A stretch of DNA of 64,000 bases from Listeria cossartiae subsp. cossartiae (lineage in GTDB: Bacteria > Bacillota > Bacilli > Lactobacillales > Listeriaceae). Under the pieces are notes generated by a model, which was not told the DNA's origin, ran no database searches, and saw only the letters and a program-made list of their open reading frames with translations. This document shows, piece by piece, positions 35,037 to 43,470 of this stretch. The translations under genes were made by a program, and so were the position numbers. The stretch covers positions 62,001 through 126,000 of the forward strand of contig NZ_JAASUI010000005.1 of NCBI RefSeq assembly GCF_014224155.1. Reading direction: 5' to 3'. Every line of letters begins with the position of its first letter. The stretch's first letter is position 1.

Positions 35037-35459
35037 TTAGTCTACTTTTGCTGCAATAAGTTCAGCAATTTCTTGGTAACGTTCTTGTGTGTACCAATCT
35101 GCGTTATCTTTCCATTTTAACCCAAAGTCGTCTGATTTGCTATACCTTGGTATTAAATGGATATGACAATGAAATACAGATTGGAAAGCAACCTCTTCAT
35201 TATTATTTAAAATATTTAATCCTTGTATTGGTAAAGCTTCTTTCAATGCTCGCGCGATTTTTGGTACGCGACGGAATAATTCGGCGGCCGTTTCATCGGG
35301 TAAATCGAATGTGTTCCTAGCATGTTTTTTGGGAATTACGAGTGTATGACCTTCTGTGACTTGTCCTAAATCAAGGAAAGCGTAAACTTCCTCATCTTCG
35401 TACACTTTGGCAGAAGGAATTTCACCACGAACTATTTTGCAGAAAATGCAATCGTCCAT
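35037..35459 (-). CDS. hit: HIT-family nucleotide-binding protein
   Basis: A 140-residue histidine-triad protein. The triad HCHIHLIPRY (H-x-H-x-H) lies near residue 98, and two zinc-type cysteines are at 4 and 7 (MDDCIFCKIV). Such proteins are nucleoside-phosphoramidate or dinucleotide hydrolases. It is divergent from ecsA, the conserved hit-ecsAB arrangement of Bacillales. GAAAGGTGG precedes the ATG. It is probably cotranscribed with yhaH, which starts 29 bp downstream. Physiological substrate not established. Confidence 0.93.
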   Translation of the reverse strand: MDDCIFCKIVRGEIPSAKVYEDEEVYAFLDLGQVTEGHTLVIPKKHARNTFDLPDETAAELFRRVPKIARALKEALPIQGLNILNNNEEVAFQSVFHCHIHLIPRYSKSDDFGLKWKDNADWYTQERYQEIAELIAAKVD

Positions 35460-35619
35460 TAAGTATGACCACCTTTCACAACATATAATTATGTACTACT
35501 TTAATTTACCATAAAAAGGAGTGAAAAGCATGTGTTAGGTAGTAGGTAATGGATTATTTTGACAGTTCAAGGGATGAATATGCTATTATTAACTAAAGAT
35601 GACGTAAGGAGGTATGGAA

Positions 35620-36372
35620 ATGGCTTTAGTAGAAGTAGAACACCTGACAGGCGGATATACAAAACGTCCAGTCTTAAAAGATATTTCATTTGCAATTGAA
35701 GAGAAACAAATAGTTGGATTAATTGGTCTAAACGGGGCAGGGAAAAGTACTACCATCAAACATATAACTGGCCTAATGCACCCTAAACAAGGAACGATTA
35801 AAATCAACGGTCACCAATTAGTGGAAGATACAGAAACATATCGAAAGCAATTTTCTTATATCCCAGAAACACCGGTATTATATGAAGAATTAACGTTAAA
35901 AGAACATTTGGAATTAACCGGAATGGCTTATGGAATATCAGAAGAAGAACTACACGCGAGAATGACGCCACTTTTAAAAGAGTTTCGGCTAGAGAAAAAA
36001 TTGAATTGGTTTCCAGCCCATTTTTCAAAAGGGATGAAGCAAAAAGTAATGATTATGTCGGCTTTTTTAATTGAGCCTAAGTTATATATTATTGATGAAC
36101 CGTTTGTTGGACTCGATCCGCTTGGTATTCAGTCGCTTCTTAATTGGATGGACGAGATGCGTAGTAAGGGTGCAAGTATTTTAATGTCCACGCATATTCT
36201 CGCAACGGCTGAAAAATATTGCGATACGTTCATTATTATTCATCAAGGGGAAATTCGTGCAGAAGGAACGCTAAAAGACTTACAAACAAATTTCGAAATG
36301 CCAGGAGCTTCACTTGATGAAATTTACATTCAGTTGACAAAGGAAGAGGAAGCTGATGAAGATGATATTTGA
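35620..36372 (+). CDS. ecsA: ABC transporter ATP-binding protein EcsA
   Basis: A 250-residue ABC ATPase: Walker A GLNGAGKST, signature FSKGMKQKVMIMSA (SKGMK variant), Walker B LYIIDEPFVGLDP and H-loop MSTHILATAE. EcsAB is needed for regulated intramembrane proteolysis and normal secretion in B. subtilis. The start is ATG 35620, seven bases after AGGAGG; the in-frame ATG at 35614 touches that site. A TTGACA at 35559 with CTATTA 18 bp on may be the promoter. It overlaps ecsB by 17 bp. Divergence from hit supports the name. Confidence 0.93.
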   Translation: MALVEVEHLTGGYTKRPVLKDISFAIEEKQIVGLIGLNGAGKSTTIKHITGLMHPKQGTIKINGHQLVEDTETYRKQFSYIPETPVLYEELTLKEHLELTGMAYGISEEELHARMTPLLKEFRLEKKLNWFPAHFSKGMKQKVMIMSAFLIEPKLYIIDEPFVGLDPLGIQSLLNWMDEMRSKGASILMSTHILATAEKYCDTFIIIHQGEIRAEGTLKDLQTNFEMPGASLDEIYIQLTKEEEADEDDI

Positions 36373-37579
36373 CAGTAAGGCGCTTTGGAAGGAACGTTTT
36401 AGTGCGTATACGACAGAAGTTATGCGCTACCTTCGTTATATGTTTAATGATCATTTGCTTTTTGTGTTAGTGATTGGGCTTGGCGCAGGGATTTTTTATT
36501 ATGCTGGTTGGGTGAAGACGCTAGAATCAACATTCCCAGTTATTCCGTTAATGGTTATTTTACTTACGGCTTCTATTGCGATTAGTCCAGTTGCTACCTT
36601 GCTCAAAAAGCCGGATATTGTTTACTTAATTGTCCAAGAAAAAGCCATGGATACTTATTTTTCTCAAGCGAAAATAGCGAGTTTCTTTATGCAATTATAT
36701 GTTTTTGTTATTGTGCTAGGAATTTGTATGCCAATGTATGTGGAAGTGACAGAGGTTCCATATAGCCAGTTTTTCACTTTGTTTATCGTACTTAGTATGC
36801 TAAAAGCTTGGAATATTTATTTCGGTTGGGAAAGTATGAAATTAGAAGAAGCGGATACAACGTGGATGTTTATTCGTGTGATTCTCAATGCTATTTTGAT
36901 TTATATTGCGCTTATTGCCGCACCTTATATTTCGATTCCGCTCGTGTTGGTAGTACTTTTAGCGAGCTATTACTGGCTTAAAACGAAGACGGCTAAAGTG
37001 ACGCTGCGCTGGGAATATTTAGTGGATAAAGAAGAGGCGCGGATGAATCGTTTTTATCGTTTAGTGAATCTGTTTACGGATGTACCACATTTGCGCGGGA
37101 CAGTTCGCAGACGGAGTTACCTCGATTTTCTTTATCAGCCAATCCCTTATGCGAAAAGAAAAACATTTGCCTACTTGTTTAGCCGGACTTTTGCGAGAAC
37201 GAATGAATATGCCGGATTATACATCCGACTGACCGTGATTGCGGTTATTTTACTCGTATTTGTTCAAGGTTTTTACTTGAATATTATTTTCTCGCTACTT
37301 TTCTTGTATTTAACAGGTTTTCAATTTATCCCGATGTTAAAGCATTATGATGCACAAATTATGTTACGGCTTTATCCAATTGACGATAGTTACCGTCATC
37401 GTAGTTTTATCCATTTTTTACGTATTTTGCTACTCGCGCAAGCACTGCTCTTTAGCATTATCGGAATTGCTCAAAATGGAACCATTGGCGGAATGATTAT
37501 TTTAGGAATAAATTTGGCTTTTGTAGCAATATTTACATTCCTTTATGCACCAGTTAGAATGAAAAAAATGTACGAATAA
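36356..37579 (+). CDS. ecsB: ABC transporter permease EcsB
   Basis: A 407-residue membrane protein of the EcsB family, with about nine hydrophobic segments (for example FVLVIGLGAGIFYYAGW and the closing IIILGINLAFVAIFTFLYAPV) and a central charged region (LRWEYLVDKEEARMNRFYRLVNLFTDVPHL) typical of EcsB. It overlaps ecsA by 17 bp, implying coupled translation; the ATG at 36356 or that at 36362 could be used, both after GAGGAAGC. In B. subtilis ecs mutants secretion and competence fail. A terminator follows. Confidence 0.92.
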   Translation: MKMIFDSKALWKERFSAYTTEVMRYLRYMFNDHLLFVLVIGLGAGIFYYAGWVKTLESTFPVIPLMVILLTASIAISPVATLLKKPDIVYLIVQEKAMDTYFSQAKIASFFMQLYVFVIVLGICMPMYVEVTEVPYSQFFTLFIVLSMLKAWNIYFGWESMKLEEADTTWMFIRVILNAILIYIALIAAPYISIPLVLVVLLASYYWLKTKTAKVTLRWEYLVDKEEARMNRFYRLVNLFTDVPHLRGTVRRRSYLDFLYQPIPYAKRKTFAYLFSRTFARTNEYAGLYIRLTVIAVILLVFVQGFYLNIIFSLLFLYLTGFQFIPMLKHYDAQIMLRLYPIDDSYRHRSFIHFLRILLLAQALLFSIIGIAQNGTIGGMIILGINLAFVAIFTFLYAPVRMKKMYE

Positions 37580-37581
37580 AA

Positions 37582-37617
37582 GAAGCGATTTGGATTTTTG
37601 GTCCAAATCGCTTTTTC
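37582..37617. terminator. Terminator between ecsB and the haem-degradation gene
   Basis: AGCGATTTGGA-N7-TCCAAATCGCT forms an 11-bp perfect stem with TTTTT on the plus strand and an A/G-rich flank that also supports termination on the reverse strand. Confidence 0.85.
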
Positions 37618-38121
37618 TTATTTAGCATCATGGGAAAATTCGGGATAATGATAAATATCTTCATGAGAGAAACCTGTTTGGGTATTATTTTTCTTCATGA
37701 TATTCGTAATTTCTTTGTGTAGCGGTGTTTTTTTCCATTCTTGAAAGAACACTTCGGAATCCCAAAAAGAAATAATTAAAAATTTATTCGTATTCATCGC
37801 TTTTGTAAGTTTCGTACTTTGTAAGCCAGGTGTTTCGCTAAAATGTAAACTAGCATGTTGATACAGTTGTAAGAAAATCGGAATTTCTTCATCGCGGAGT
37901 TGGATATATTCAAAAACAACTATTCCAAAACCCTTTAAGGAACCGCTGCTTTGTAATACCCGATACGCCGCGCCTTCTTGGAAAATTTTTTCGCCCGTAG
38001 ATTCTTGGTACAAAAGGGATTGGGAGAAATTTTGCAGAAGGGTCACATTTTCGCCACTATAATTTGCCATTAGTTGACGAAGATAATGCTCAGTTCCGGT
38101 TGTGATAAATACTTTTTTCAT
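37618..38121 (-). CDS. IsdG/HmoB-type haem-degrading monooxygenase
   Basis: A 167-residue protein with a C-terminal antibiotic-biosynthesis-monooxygenase (ABM) domain (about 65-160; GFGIVVFEYIQLR and FLIISFWDSEVFFQEWKKTPLHKE) and an N-terminal extension, like B. subtilis HmoB. IsdG-type enzymes use an Asn-Trp-His set; here Trp 129 and a His at 135 are visible, while the Asn position in the first strand appears to be Glu 71 by my reading. The Listeria orthologue (lmo2213) has been described as an Isd-type haem-degrading enzyme. It is divergent from hemE, so haem breakdown and synthesis genes adjoin. Confidence 0.85.
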   Translation of the reverse strand: MKKVFITTGTEHYLRQLMANYSGENVTLLQNFSQSLLYQESTGEKIFQEGAAYRVLQSSGSLKGFGIVVFEYIQLRDEEIPIFLQLYQHASLHFSETPGLQSTKLTKAMNTNKFLIISFWDSEVFFQEWKKTPLHKEITNIMKKNNTQTGFSHEDIYHYPEFSHDAK

Positions 38122-38318
38122 GATAAGTCCTTCTTTCGGTTTTTATTCCATTAAGATAAATGATTACACCTTTGTTTTCCACGTTTTTCATAATTGAAAC
38201 AGCAGATAGGCAATTTGTTTGGTTTTATACAAGATTTCTAGTATCCTTTTATCTGGAGAAGTTATTTATTGTTCTGTTGCCTATTGTGTGTAAATGAACA
38301 AAGAAGGGAAGCGACTCG

Positions 38319-39377
38319 ATGACAAAAATAACGAATGATTTATTTTTAAAAGCAGCGCGAAAAGAACAAGTTAACCGAATTCCGGTTTGGTATATGAGAC
38401 AAGCAGGGAGATCCCAACCAGAATATCGTAAATTAAAAGAACAATACTCTCTATTTGAAATCACGCATCAACCAGAATTATGTGCTTATGTAACCAAGCT
38501 ACCTGTAGATCAATACGGTGTAGATGCAGCAATTTTATATAAAGATATTATGACACCACTTCCGGGGATGGGGGTAGACGTAGAGATTAAGTCTGGCATT
38601 GGCCCAGTGATACATAATCCTATTAGAACGTTCCAAGATGTAGAGAAACTGGCAATCTTTCAACCAGAAATCGAAGTACCATATGTGCTCGATACGATAA
38701 AATTATTAGCAGATGATATGTTAGAGGTGCCATTAATTGGCTTTGCTGGCGCGCCGTTCACTTTAGCAAGTTATATGATAGAAGGCGGCCCATCGAAAAA
38801 TTACCACCAAACAAAAAGCTTTATGTACCGCGAACCAGAAGTGTGGGCAATATTAATGGAAAAACTGGGCCGAATGACTGCGAGCTATTTAGTAGCGCAA
38901 ATTAACGCCGGAGCTTCCGCTGTGCAACTATTTGATTCATGGGTAGGCGCACTTAGTCGAGCGGATTATGCGACTTACATCCGACCAGTTATCGAAATGA
39001 TTGTGCGAGAAGTAAAGGCTGTTCATCCGACGACGCCAATTATTATGCAAGCAGTTGGTGCAAGTCACCTTCTCGCCGAATGGGAAACGATGCCGCTAGA
39101 TGTTGTTGGCGTTGACTGGCGCGAAACACTTACATCTGCTAGACAAAAAGTGCCAACAAAAGCAATCCAAGGGAATTTAGACCCGTCCACGCTACTTGCA
39201 CCTGAAAAATGTTTGGAGGAAACCGAACGAATTTTGCAAGAGGGCGTATTAAAACCAGGTTTTATTTTTAATTTAGGACACGGCGTTTTCCCAGAAGTAC
39301 CACCAGAAATGCTGAAAAAACTAACCACTTACATCCACGAGAGAAGCGAAATTCTATTAAAAAAGGATGATAAATAA
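38319..39377 (+). CDS. hemE: Uroporphyrinogen decarboxylase
   Basis: A 352-residue cytosolic enzyme converting uroporphyrinogen III to coproporphyrinogen III. The N-terminal signature [16 protein letters not shown] (substrate Arg residues) and [17 protein letters not shown] are intact, as are the catalytic Asp region [13 protein letters not shown] and [19 protein letters not shown] precedes the ATG. The stop overlaps the ATG of hemH. I could not assign a confident promoter in the 197-bp divergent region 38122-38318. Confidence 0.96.
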   Translation: MTKITNDLFLKAARKEQVNRIPVWYMRQAGRSQPEYRKLKEQYSLFEITHQPELCAYVTKLPVDQYGVDAAILYKDIMTPLPGMGVDVEIKSGIGPVIHNPIRTFQDVEKLAIFQPEIEVPYVLDTIKLLADDMLEVPLIGFAGAPFTLASYMIEGGPSKNYHQTKSFMYREPEVWAILMEKLGRMTASYLVAQINAGASAVQLFDSWVGALSRADYATYIRPVIEMIVREVKAVHPTTPIIMQAVGASHLLAEWETMPLDVVGVDWRETLTSARQKVPTKAIQGNLDPSTLLAPEKCLEETERILQEGVLKPGFIFNLGHGVFPEVPPEMLKKLTTYIHERSEILLKKDDK

Positions 39378-40306
39378 TGACTAAAAAAGTAGGTTTACTT
39401 GTAATGGCTTACGGGACACCGTACAAAGATGAAGATATCGAACGTTACTATACAGATATCCGTCACGGTCACAAGCCAAGCGAAGAAATGATTGCAGATT
39501 TACGCGGGAGATACCACGCTATCGGCGGCCTATCTCCACTAGCAAAAATAACCGAAGCACAAGCCTATGGACTAGAAAAGGCGCTTAATGAAACGCAAGA
39601 TGAAGTAGAATTTAAAGCATATATCGGCTTGAAACATATCGAACCTTTCATTGAAGATGCTGTCGAAGCGATGCATAAAGATGGTATAGAAGAAGCGATT
39701 TCCATCGTGTTAGCACCGCATTATTCTAGTTTTAGCGTCGAAGCATACAATAAAAGAGCTAAAGATGCTGCTGAAAAACTGGGTGGCATCGAAATTAAAG
39801 CGATCAATGATTGGTACAAACAGCCAAAATTTATCCAAATGTGGGCTGACCGAATTAACGAAACAGCCAAACAAATTCCAGCCGACGAATTAATCGATAC
39901 CGTTTTAATTGTTTCGGCGCATAGCTTGCCTGAGAAAATCAAACAACATAACGACCCGTACCCAGACCAACTGCAAGAAACAGCCGATTTAATCTTTGAA
40001 AAAGTTGCCGTACCTCATTACGCCTTAGGTTGGCAAAGTGAAGGAAAGACCGGAGAACCTTGGCTTGGGCCTGATGTACAAGATTTAACAAGAGAACTTT
40101 ACGGCCAAGAAAAATATAAACACTTCATTTATACACCAGTTGGTTTTGTTGCAGAACATTTAGAAGTACTTTACGACAATGATTATGAATGTAAAGTAGT
40201 CACAGATGAAGTTGGCGCAGCATACCACCGACCAGCAATGCCAAACGCGGACCCAGAATTTTTAGAAGTATTAAGAACCGTTGTCTGGGAAAAATATACA
40301 AATTAA
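39377..40306 (+). CDS. hemH: Ferrochelatase, coproporphyrin type
   Basis: A 309-residue ferrochelatase. Catalytic His 182 ([10 protein letters not shown]) and Glu 263 ([10 protein letters not shown]) are both at the positions of B. subtilis HemH. The length without a [2Fe-2S] tail fits the Firmicutes coproporphyrin ferrochelatase (CpfC), which inserts iron into coproporphyrin III. The hemE stop and hemH start overlap (TAATG). In B. subtilis a hemY/cgoX follows; here a terminator and a small HTH gene follow instead, so the oxidase must be elsewhere. Confidence 0.95.
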   Translation: MTKKVGLLVMAYGTPYKDEDIERYYTDIRHGHKPSEEMIADLRGRYHAIGGLSPLAKITEAQAYGLEKALNETQDEVEFKAYIGLKHIEPFIEDAVEAMHKDGIEEAISIVLAPHYSSFSVEAYNKRAKDAAEKLGGIEIKAINDWYKQPKFIQMWADRINETAKQIPADELIDTVLIVSAHSLPEKIKQHNDPYPDQLQETADLIFEKVAVPHYALGWQSEGKTGEPWLGPDVQDLTRELYGQEKYKHFIYTPVGFVAEHLEVLYDNDYECKVVTDEVGAAYHRPAMPNADPEFLEVLRTVVWEKYTN

Positions 40307-40346
40307 AAAATGTGCCGGGATAGATGTTATTCCGGCATATTTTTTC
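40306..40346 (+). terminator. Terminator of hemEH
   Basis: AAAAATGTGCCGG and CCGGCATATTTTT pair (one internal mismatch) around a short loop, followed by a T-run. Confidence 0.85.
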
Positions 40347-40353
40347 GCAATAA

Positions 40354-40369
40354 AAGAAAACGTTTTCAA
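40354..40369. promoter_or_regulatory. cre-like site (CcpA) upstream of a small HTH gene
   Basis: AAGAAAACGTTTTCAA contains a perfect palindromic core GAAAACGTTTTC and differs from the cre consensus WTGNAARCGNWWWCAW at one position. It lies 91 bp before the 114-residue HTH gene. Confidence 0.5.
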
Positions 40370-40459
40370 TATTTTTAGCTAAATACTATGAAGTTTTAAT
40401 CAAATTCTCATCTTCACCGGGCATAATGATAAATATAGAAAGACAGGAGGTTCACCCAA

Positions 40460-40804
40460 ATGAAAAACAAGGCAGAGAAACAAAGAATTGCCACTAATTT
40501 GTCACTTTACATGAAAATAAATGGATATACTCATAGAACATTCGCGCTTGCAGCCGGGATTTCCCAAAGCACTTTAAAAGCATTAATGATAGGGAAAATG
40601 AGAAACGAAACTAAATTCCAAAAATACATAACACAAATTACAGAAAGTTTGGCACTAGAAGAAAAATTCTTTGAACAACCGAAAGAAACCATTACATCAG
40701 CACCTATTACTTTTCAAGATACAAACAAAATGCATCTTGGAGACGAAAAATTCAACGCAATCAGCTTATTGTTAAAAATTGGCGAAATTCATTACGAATC
40801 TTAA
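40460..40804 (+). CDS. Small HTH (XRE-like) protein of unknown function
   Basis: A 114-residue basic protein. Residues 8-50 look like an XRE helix-turn-helix (IATNLSLYMKINGYTHRTFA, then LAAGISQSTLKALMIGKM). The remaining 60 residues (EKFFEQPKETITSAPITFQ) have no recognised domain. AGGAGG lies nine or so bases before the ATG. It is monocistronic between hemH's terminator and its own. It could be a regulator, perhaps of nearby genes; I cannot name it. A cre-like site upstream hints at carbon-source control. Confidence 0.8.
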   Translation: MKNKAEKQRIATNLSLYMKINGYTHRTFALAAGISQSTLKALMIGKMRNETKFQKYITQITESLALEEKFFEQPKETITSAPITFQDTNKMHLGDEKFNAISLLLKIGEIHYES

Positions 40805-40805
40805 G

Positions 40806-40836
40806 AAGCTTGGGACTAATTGTCCCAAGCTTTTTT
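40806..40836 (+). terminator. Terminator of the small HTH gene
   Basis: AAGCTTGGGAC-TAATT-GTCCCAAGCTT is a perfect 11-bp stem followed by TTTT. Confidence 0.9.
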
Positions 40837-40914
40837 ATGTGAAATATTCAGGGCTTGACGAACCTAACTAACTCACGTAAAATGAAGACAATTTTCAAAA
40901 TAGGAGTGTGGCAC

Positions 40915-41700
40915 ATGATTAGAAAACTAACTGTATCTGATAATGAAGAAGTAATGGCACTTTTAAAACCCGAAGCAACCCTGAATCTATTTATAATTGG
41001 GGATATCGAGAATTTTGGTTACGAGAGTGATGTGCAAGATCTTTGGGGTGAATTCGATTCAGCAGGTAAATTACATGCATTGTTACTTCGATTCGATACG
41101 TTTTTCTTACCGTATTCAAAAGACGCTAATTTTGATGCAAAAGCTTTCTCAGAAATTATTGCTAAACATGATACCTATGAAGTTAGCGGTATTTCTCGTG
41201 TCACAAAGGAATTTGAAGCATTTTTACCACAACTTGCCGAAAAAAGACAAGATACTTATTTTTGCGAGTGCGAACATGTAAACCGAATTTCGGTTAATCA
41301 AGATGTCATTGTCAGAACGGCAGTAGCCGAAGACGTAGCGCCAATTATTAAAATGCGCAAAGATATTAAAGAATTTGGCACACGTGAAGAAAATGAAGAA
41401 TTAATTATTCGCCAAATTGAAAAAGGCGTGAAACGAATTTATTATATTGAACAAGATCAAGAAGTAGTAGCTGTAGCAGAAACATCCGCAGAAAATTCTT
41501 TTTCAGCAATGATTACAGGAGTCGCGACAAGTGATGGCTACCGGCAACGTGGCTTTGCGAGCACACTTCTAAAAAAATTATGTTGCGATGTATTAGCAGA
41601 AGGAAAGAAACCTTGTTTGTTCTATGATAATCCAGTCGCTGGTGAAATCTACCACCGTCTTGGTTTTGAGCATACTGGAGATTTTGTCATGTACAAATAG
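40915..41700 (+). CDS. GNAT family N-acetyltransferase
   Basis: A 261-residue protein whose C-terminal half is a GNAT domain: ITGVATSDGYRQRGFASTLLKKLC is the acetyl-CoA pyrophosphate loop (R-Q-R-G-F-A), and YHRLGFEHTGDFVMYK is the final strand. The N-terminal 120 residues are a separate, less conserved part (NLFIIGDIENFGYES) seen in other two-domain GNATs. I start at ATG 40915 after AGGAGTG; the frame opens 20 codons earlier without a ribosome site. Substrate unknown. Monocistronic. Confidence 0.87.
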   Translation: MIRKLTVSDNEEVMALLKPEATLNLFIIGDIENFGYESDVQDLWGEFDSAGKLHALLLRFDTFFLPYSKDANFDAKAFSEIIAKHDTYEVSGISRVTKEFEAFLPQLAEKRQDTYFCECEHVNRISVNQDVIVRTAVAEDVAPIIKMRKDIKEFGTREENEELIIRQIEKGVKRIYYIEQDQEVVAVAETSAENSFSAMITGVATSDGYRQRGFASTLLKKLCCDVLAEGKKPCLFYDNPVAGEIYHRLGFEHTGDFVMYK

Positions 41701-41763
41701 CCTTTACTTTACGTCCGGATGATTGGTATGATGGATGTATTATGTTAGTAAAGGATGGATAAT

Positions 41764-42534
41764 GTGAAACCACGTGGAATTTGTTTTTTTGATATGGATG
41801 GAACGCTTTTAAATAGTGATTCCAAAGTACTTGATAGCTCACTTCAAGCATTAGACAAACTTCGGGAAAATAATATTATTCCTGTCATTGCTACTGGACG
41901 GACACTTATCGAAATCAGTCATCAAATGAAAATTACCGGCATCGAATCCGCTGTAATGATGAATGGACAAATGGCTATTTTTGAAGGCGAGAAAGTATAC
42001 GAAGATGTGATTGACGCGGATCTCTTGGAACGTTTAACAGAAGAAGCTAAATCACAAAATGTCGAAGTTTGTTATTATAATGATAAAAGAATCGGCGCAA
42101 CCGCAAACACACCTGTTGTAAAAGCGCACTATGACTTCCTAGGCGAACCAATGCCAGAAGTAAGAACGAATATGTATAAAGAAGAAACAATCAATATGGC
42201 GCTTCTTTTACTCGAAACAGGGGATGACTATTTCCCAGAACGTTTTCCAGAGTTGCAGTTCGTCCGCAATACACCATTTAGTAATGACGTACTAAAAAAA
42301 GGTGGCTCCAAAGCAGTTGGTATTTCAAAACTACTCGAAGTAATGGGGTATCAAGATGTTCCAACCTATGCTTTCGGTGACGGTATGAACGACCTAGAGA
42401 TGTTTGATGCAGTGGATTATGCGATTGCAATGGAAAACGCCGTACCGCTATTAAAAGAAAAAGCCACTTTTGTAACGAAAGATAACAATAGTGACGGCAT
42501 TATGCTAGGTTTAAAACAATTTGATTTAATTTAA
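41764..42534 (+). CDS. HAD-superfamily hydrolase, Cof-like sugar phosphatase
   Basis: A 256-residue HAD phosphatase of the Cof/type IIB group. Motif I is FFDMDGTLLNSD (nucleophile and acid Asp), motif II Thr in VIATGRTLIE, motif III Lys 175-180 region (KGGSKAVGISKLL), motif IV FGDGMNDLEMF. The cap domain is inserted between motifs II and III. I choose GTG 41764, eight bases after AAAGGA, over ATG 41755, which adjoins that site. The likely substrate is a sugar or nucleotide phosphate, not resolvable here. Confidence 0.88.
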   Translation: MKPRGICFFDMDGTLLNSDSKVLDSSLQALDKLRENNIIPVIATGRTLIEISHQMKITGIESAVMMNGQMAIFEGEKVYEDVIDADLLERLTEEAKSQNVEVCYYNDKRIGATANTPVVKAHYDFLGEPMPEVRTNMYKEETINMALLLLETGDDYFPERFPELQFVRNTPFSNDVLKKGGSKAVGISKLLEVMGYQDVPTYAFGDGMNDLEMFDAVDYAIAMENAVPLLKEKATFVTKDNNSDGIMLGLKQFDLI

Positions 42535-42561
42535 AGAAGTGCCTCGTGCGCTTCTTTTTTT
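42533..42561 (+). terminator. Terminator of the HAD phosphatase gene
   Basis: AAAGAAGTGC-CTCGT-GCGCTTCTTT, one G-T pair, followed by TTTT; the left arm overlaps the stop codon. Confidence 0.8.
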
Positions 42562-42645
42562 GTGAAATTCCAACGCAAGACCGATAGAAATGTAATAATT
42601 CTTTTGATATAATTAAACTAATCAATTGGAAGAGGAGAAATGTTC

Positions 42646-43323
42646 ATGAACGAAATCAATCACACGTCCGAGCAAGTAAATACAGAGAAAAGAACAGAAA
42701 AACAAATTATTATGCAAAAAGTCCTTAATTGGTTTGTATTTTCTTTGCTACTTGCATCTATCGGTGCTGCGATTGGGAGTAAATTAAGCCCAGAACTTTA
42801 TTTGCCTCTTGTCGTATTAGAAGTCGCGTTACTGATTACAGCAATGGTAGTGCGTCGAAGTAAAACCATTAATAAAGTGGTTGGTTACCCAGTAGTACTA
42901 GCCTTTGCGTTTGTCACAGGCTTAACACTTGGGCCAACTTTGTCATATTACATTGGTGCAGGACAAGGTGCCGCTGTTTTAATGGCATTTGTTACAGCAA
43001 CCATTACTTTCACAACACTAGCAATTATTGGTGCGAAAATGAAGAAAGACCTATCTTTCTTGAGTAGTGCGTTATTCGCTGCGATTATTATTCTTATCAT
43101 CTTCAGCTTTATGGGAGTATTTTTACCACTAGGCTCTATGTTGTCAACGATTATTTCAGCTGGTGGAACGATTATTTTCTCATTATATATTTTGTATGAT
43201 TTTAACCAAATTATGAAGCGCGATGTGGAACTTGCAGATGTACCAATGCTTGCGATGAATTTATACCTGGATTTCCTTAACTTATTCCTGTTTTTACTAC
43301 GTTTATTTACAGGCCGTGACTAA
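42646..43323 (+). CDS. Bax inhibitor-1 (YetJ-like) family membrane protein
   Basis: A 225-residue protein with seven hydrophobic helices starting near residue 25 (VLNWFVFSLLLASIGAAIG). The C-terminal motif YDFNQIMKRDVE and LNLYLDFLNLFLFLLRLFTG are family hallmarks (the acidic residue pair of the Ca2+-leak site of YetJ). The family members are proton-sensitive Ca2+ leak channels or stress proteins. ATG 42646 lies eight bases after AGGAG. Monocistronic with its own terminator. Ca2+ conduction is known for the family, not shown here. Confidence 0.88.
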   Translation: MNEINHTSEQVNTEKRTEKQIIMQKVLNWFVFSLLLASIGAAIGSKLSPELYLPLVVLEVALLITAMVVRRSKTINKVVGYPVVLAFAFVTGLTLGPTLSYYIGAGQGAAVLMAFVTATITFTTLAIIGAKMKKDLSFLSSALFAAIIILIIFSFMGVFLPLGSMLSTIISAGGTIIFSLYILYDFNQIMKRDVELADVPMLAMNLYLDFLNLFLFLLRLFTGRD

Positions 43324-43333
43324 GAAAATTAGA

Positions 43334-43367
43334 AGATCTGCCAACCTAAAAAGTGGTGGATCTTTTT
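43334..43367 (+). terminator. Terminator of the Bax-inhibitor-like gene
   Basis: AGATC..GCCA pairs with TGG..GGATCT around an A-rich loop, followed by TTTTT. Confidence 0.75.
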
Positions 43368-43389
43368 CTATAAAAAAGATGGTTTTTGT

Positions 43390-43442
43390 TAGACAAACGC
43401 CATTTAAAATTCTATAATAAAGTTAAGGTCAAAAAAGGTCAG
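43390..43442 (+). promoter_or_regulatory. clpB promoter with CtsR operator
   Basis: TAGACA (43390-43395), a 17-bp spacer and TATAAT (43413-43418). Directly downstream, AGGTCAA-AAA-AGGTCAG (43426-43442) is the tandem-heptad CtsR operator, overlapping the start-site region. Heat-shock derepression of clpB is the known behaviour of such sites. Confidence 0.88.
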
Positions 43443-43470
43443 ACTTATCTTTTATAAGGAGGACGAATAA

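Noticed and set aside
38122..38318. Fur box near the haem-degradation gene
   Set aside because: TAATCATTTATC resembles half a Fur box but has an inserted base and poor symmetry.
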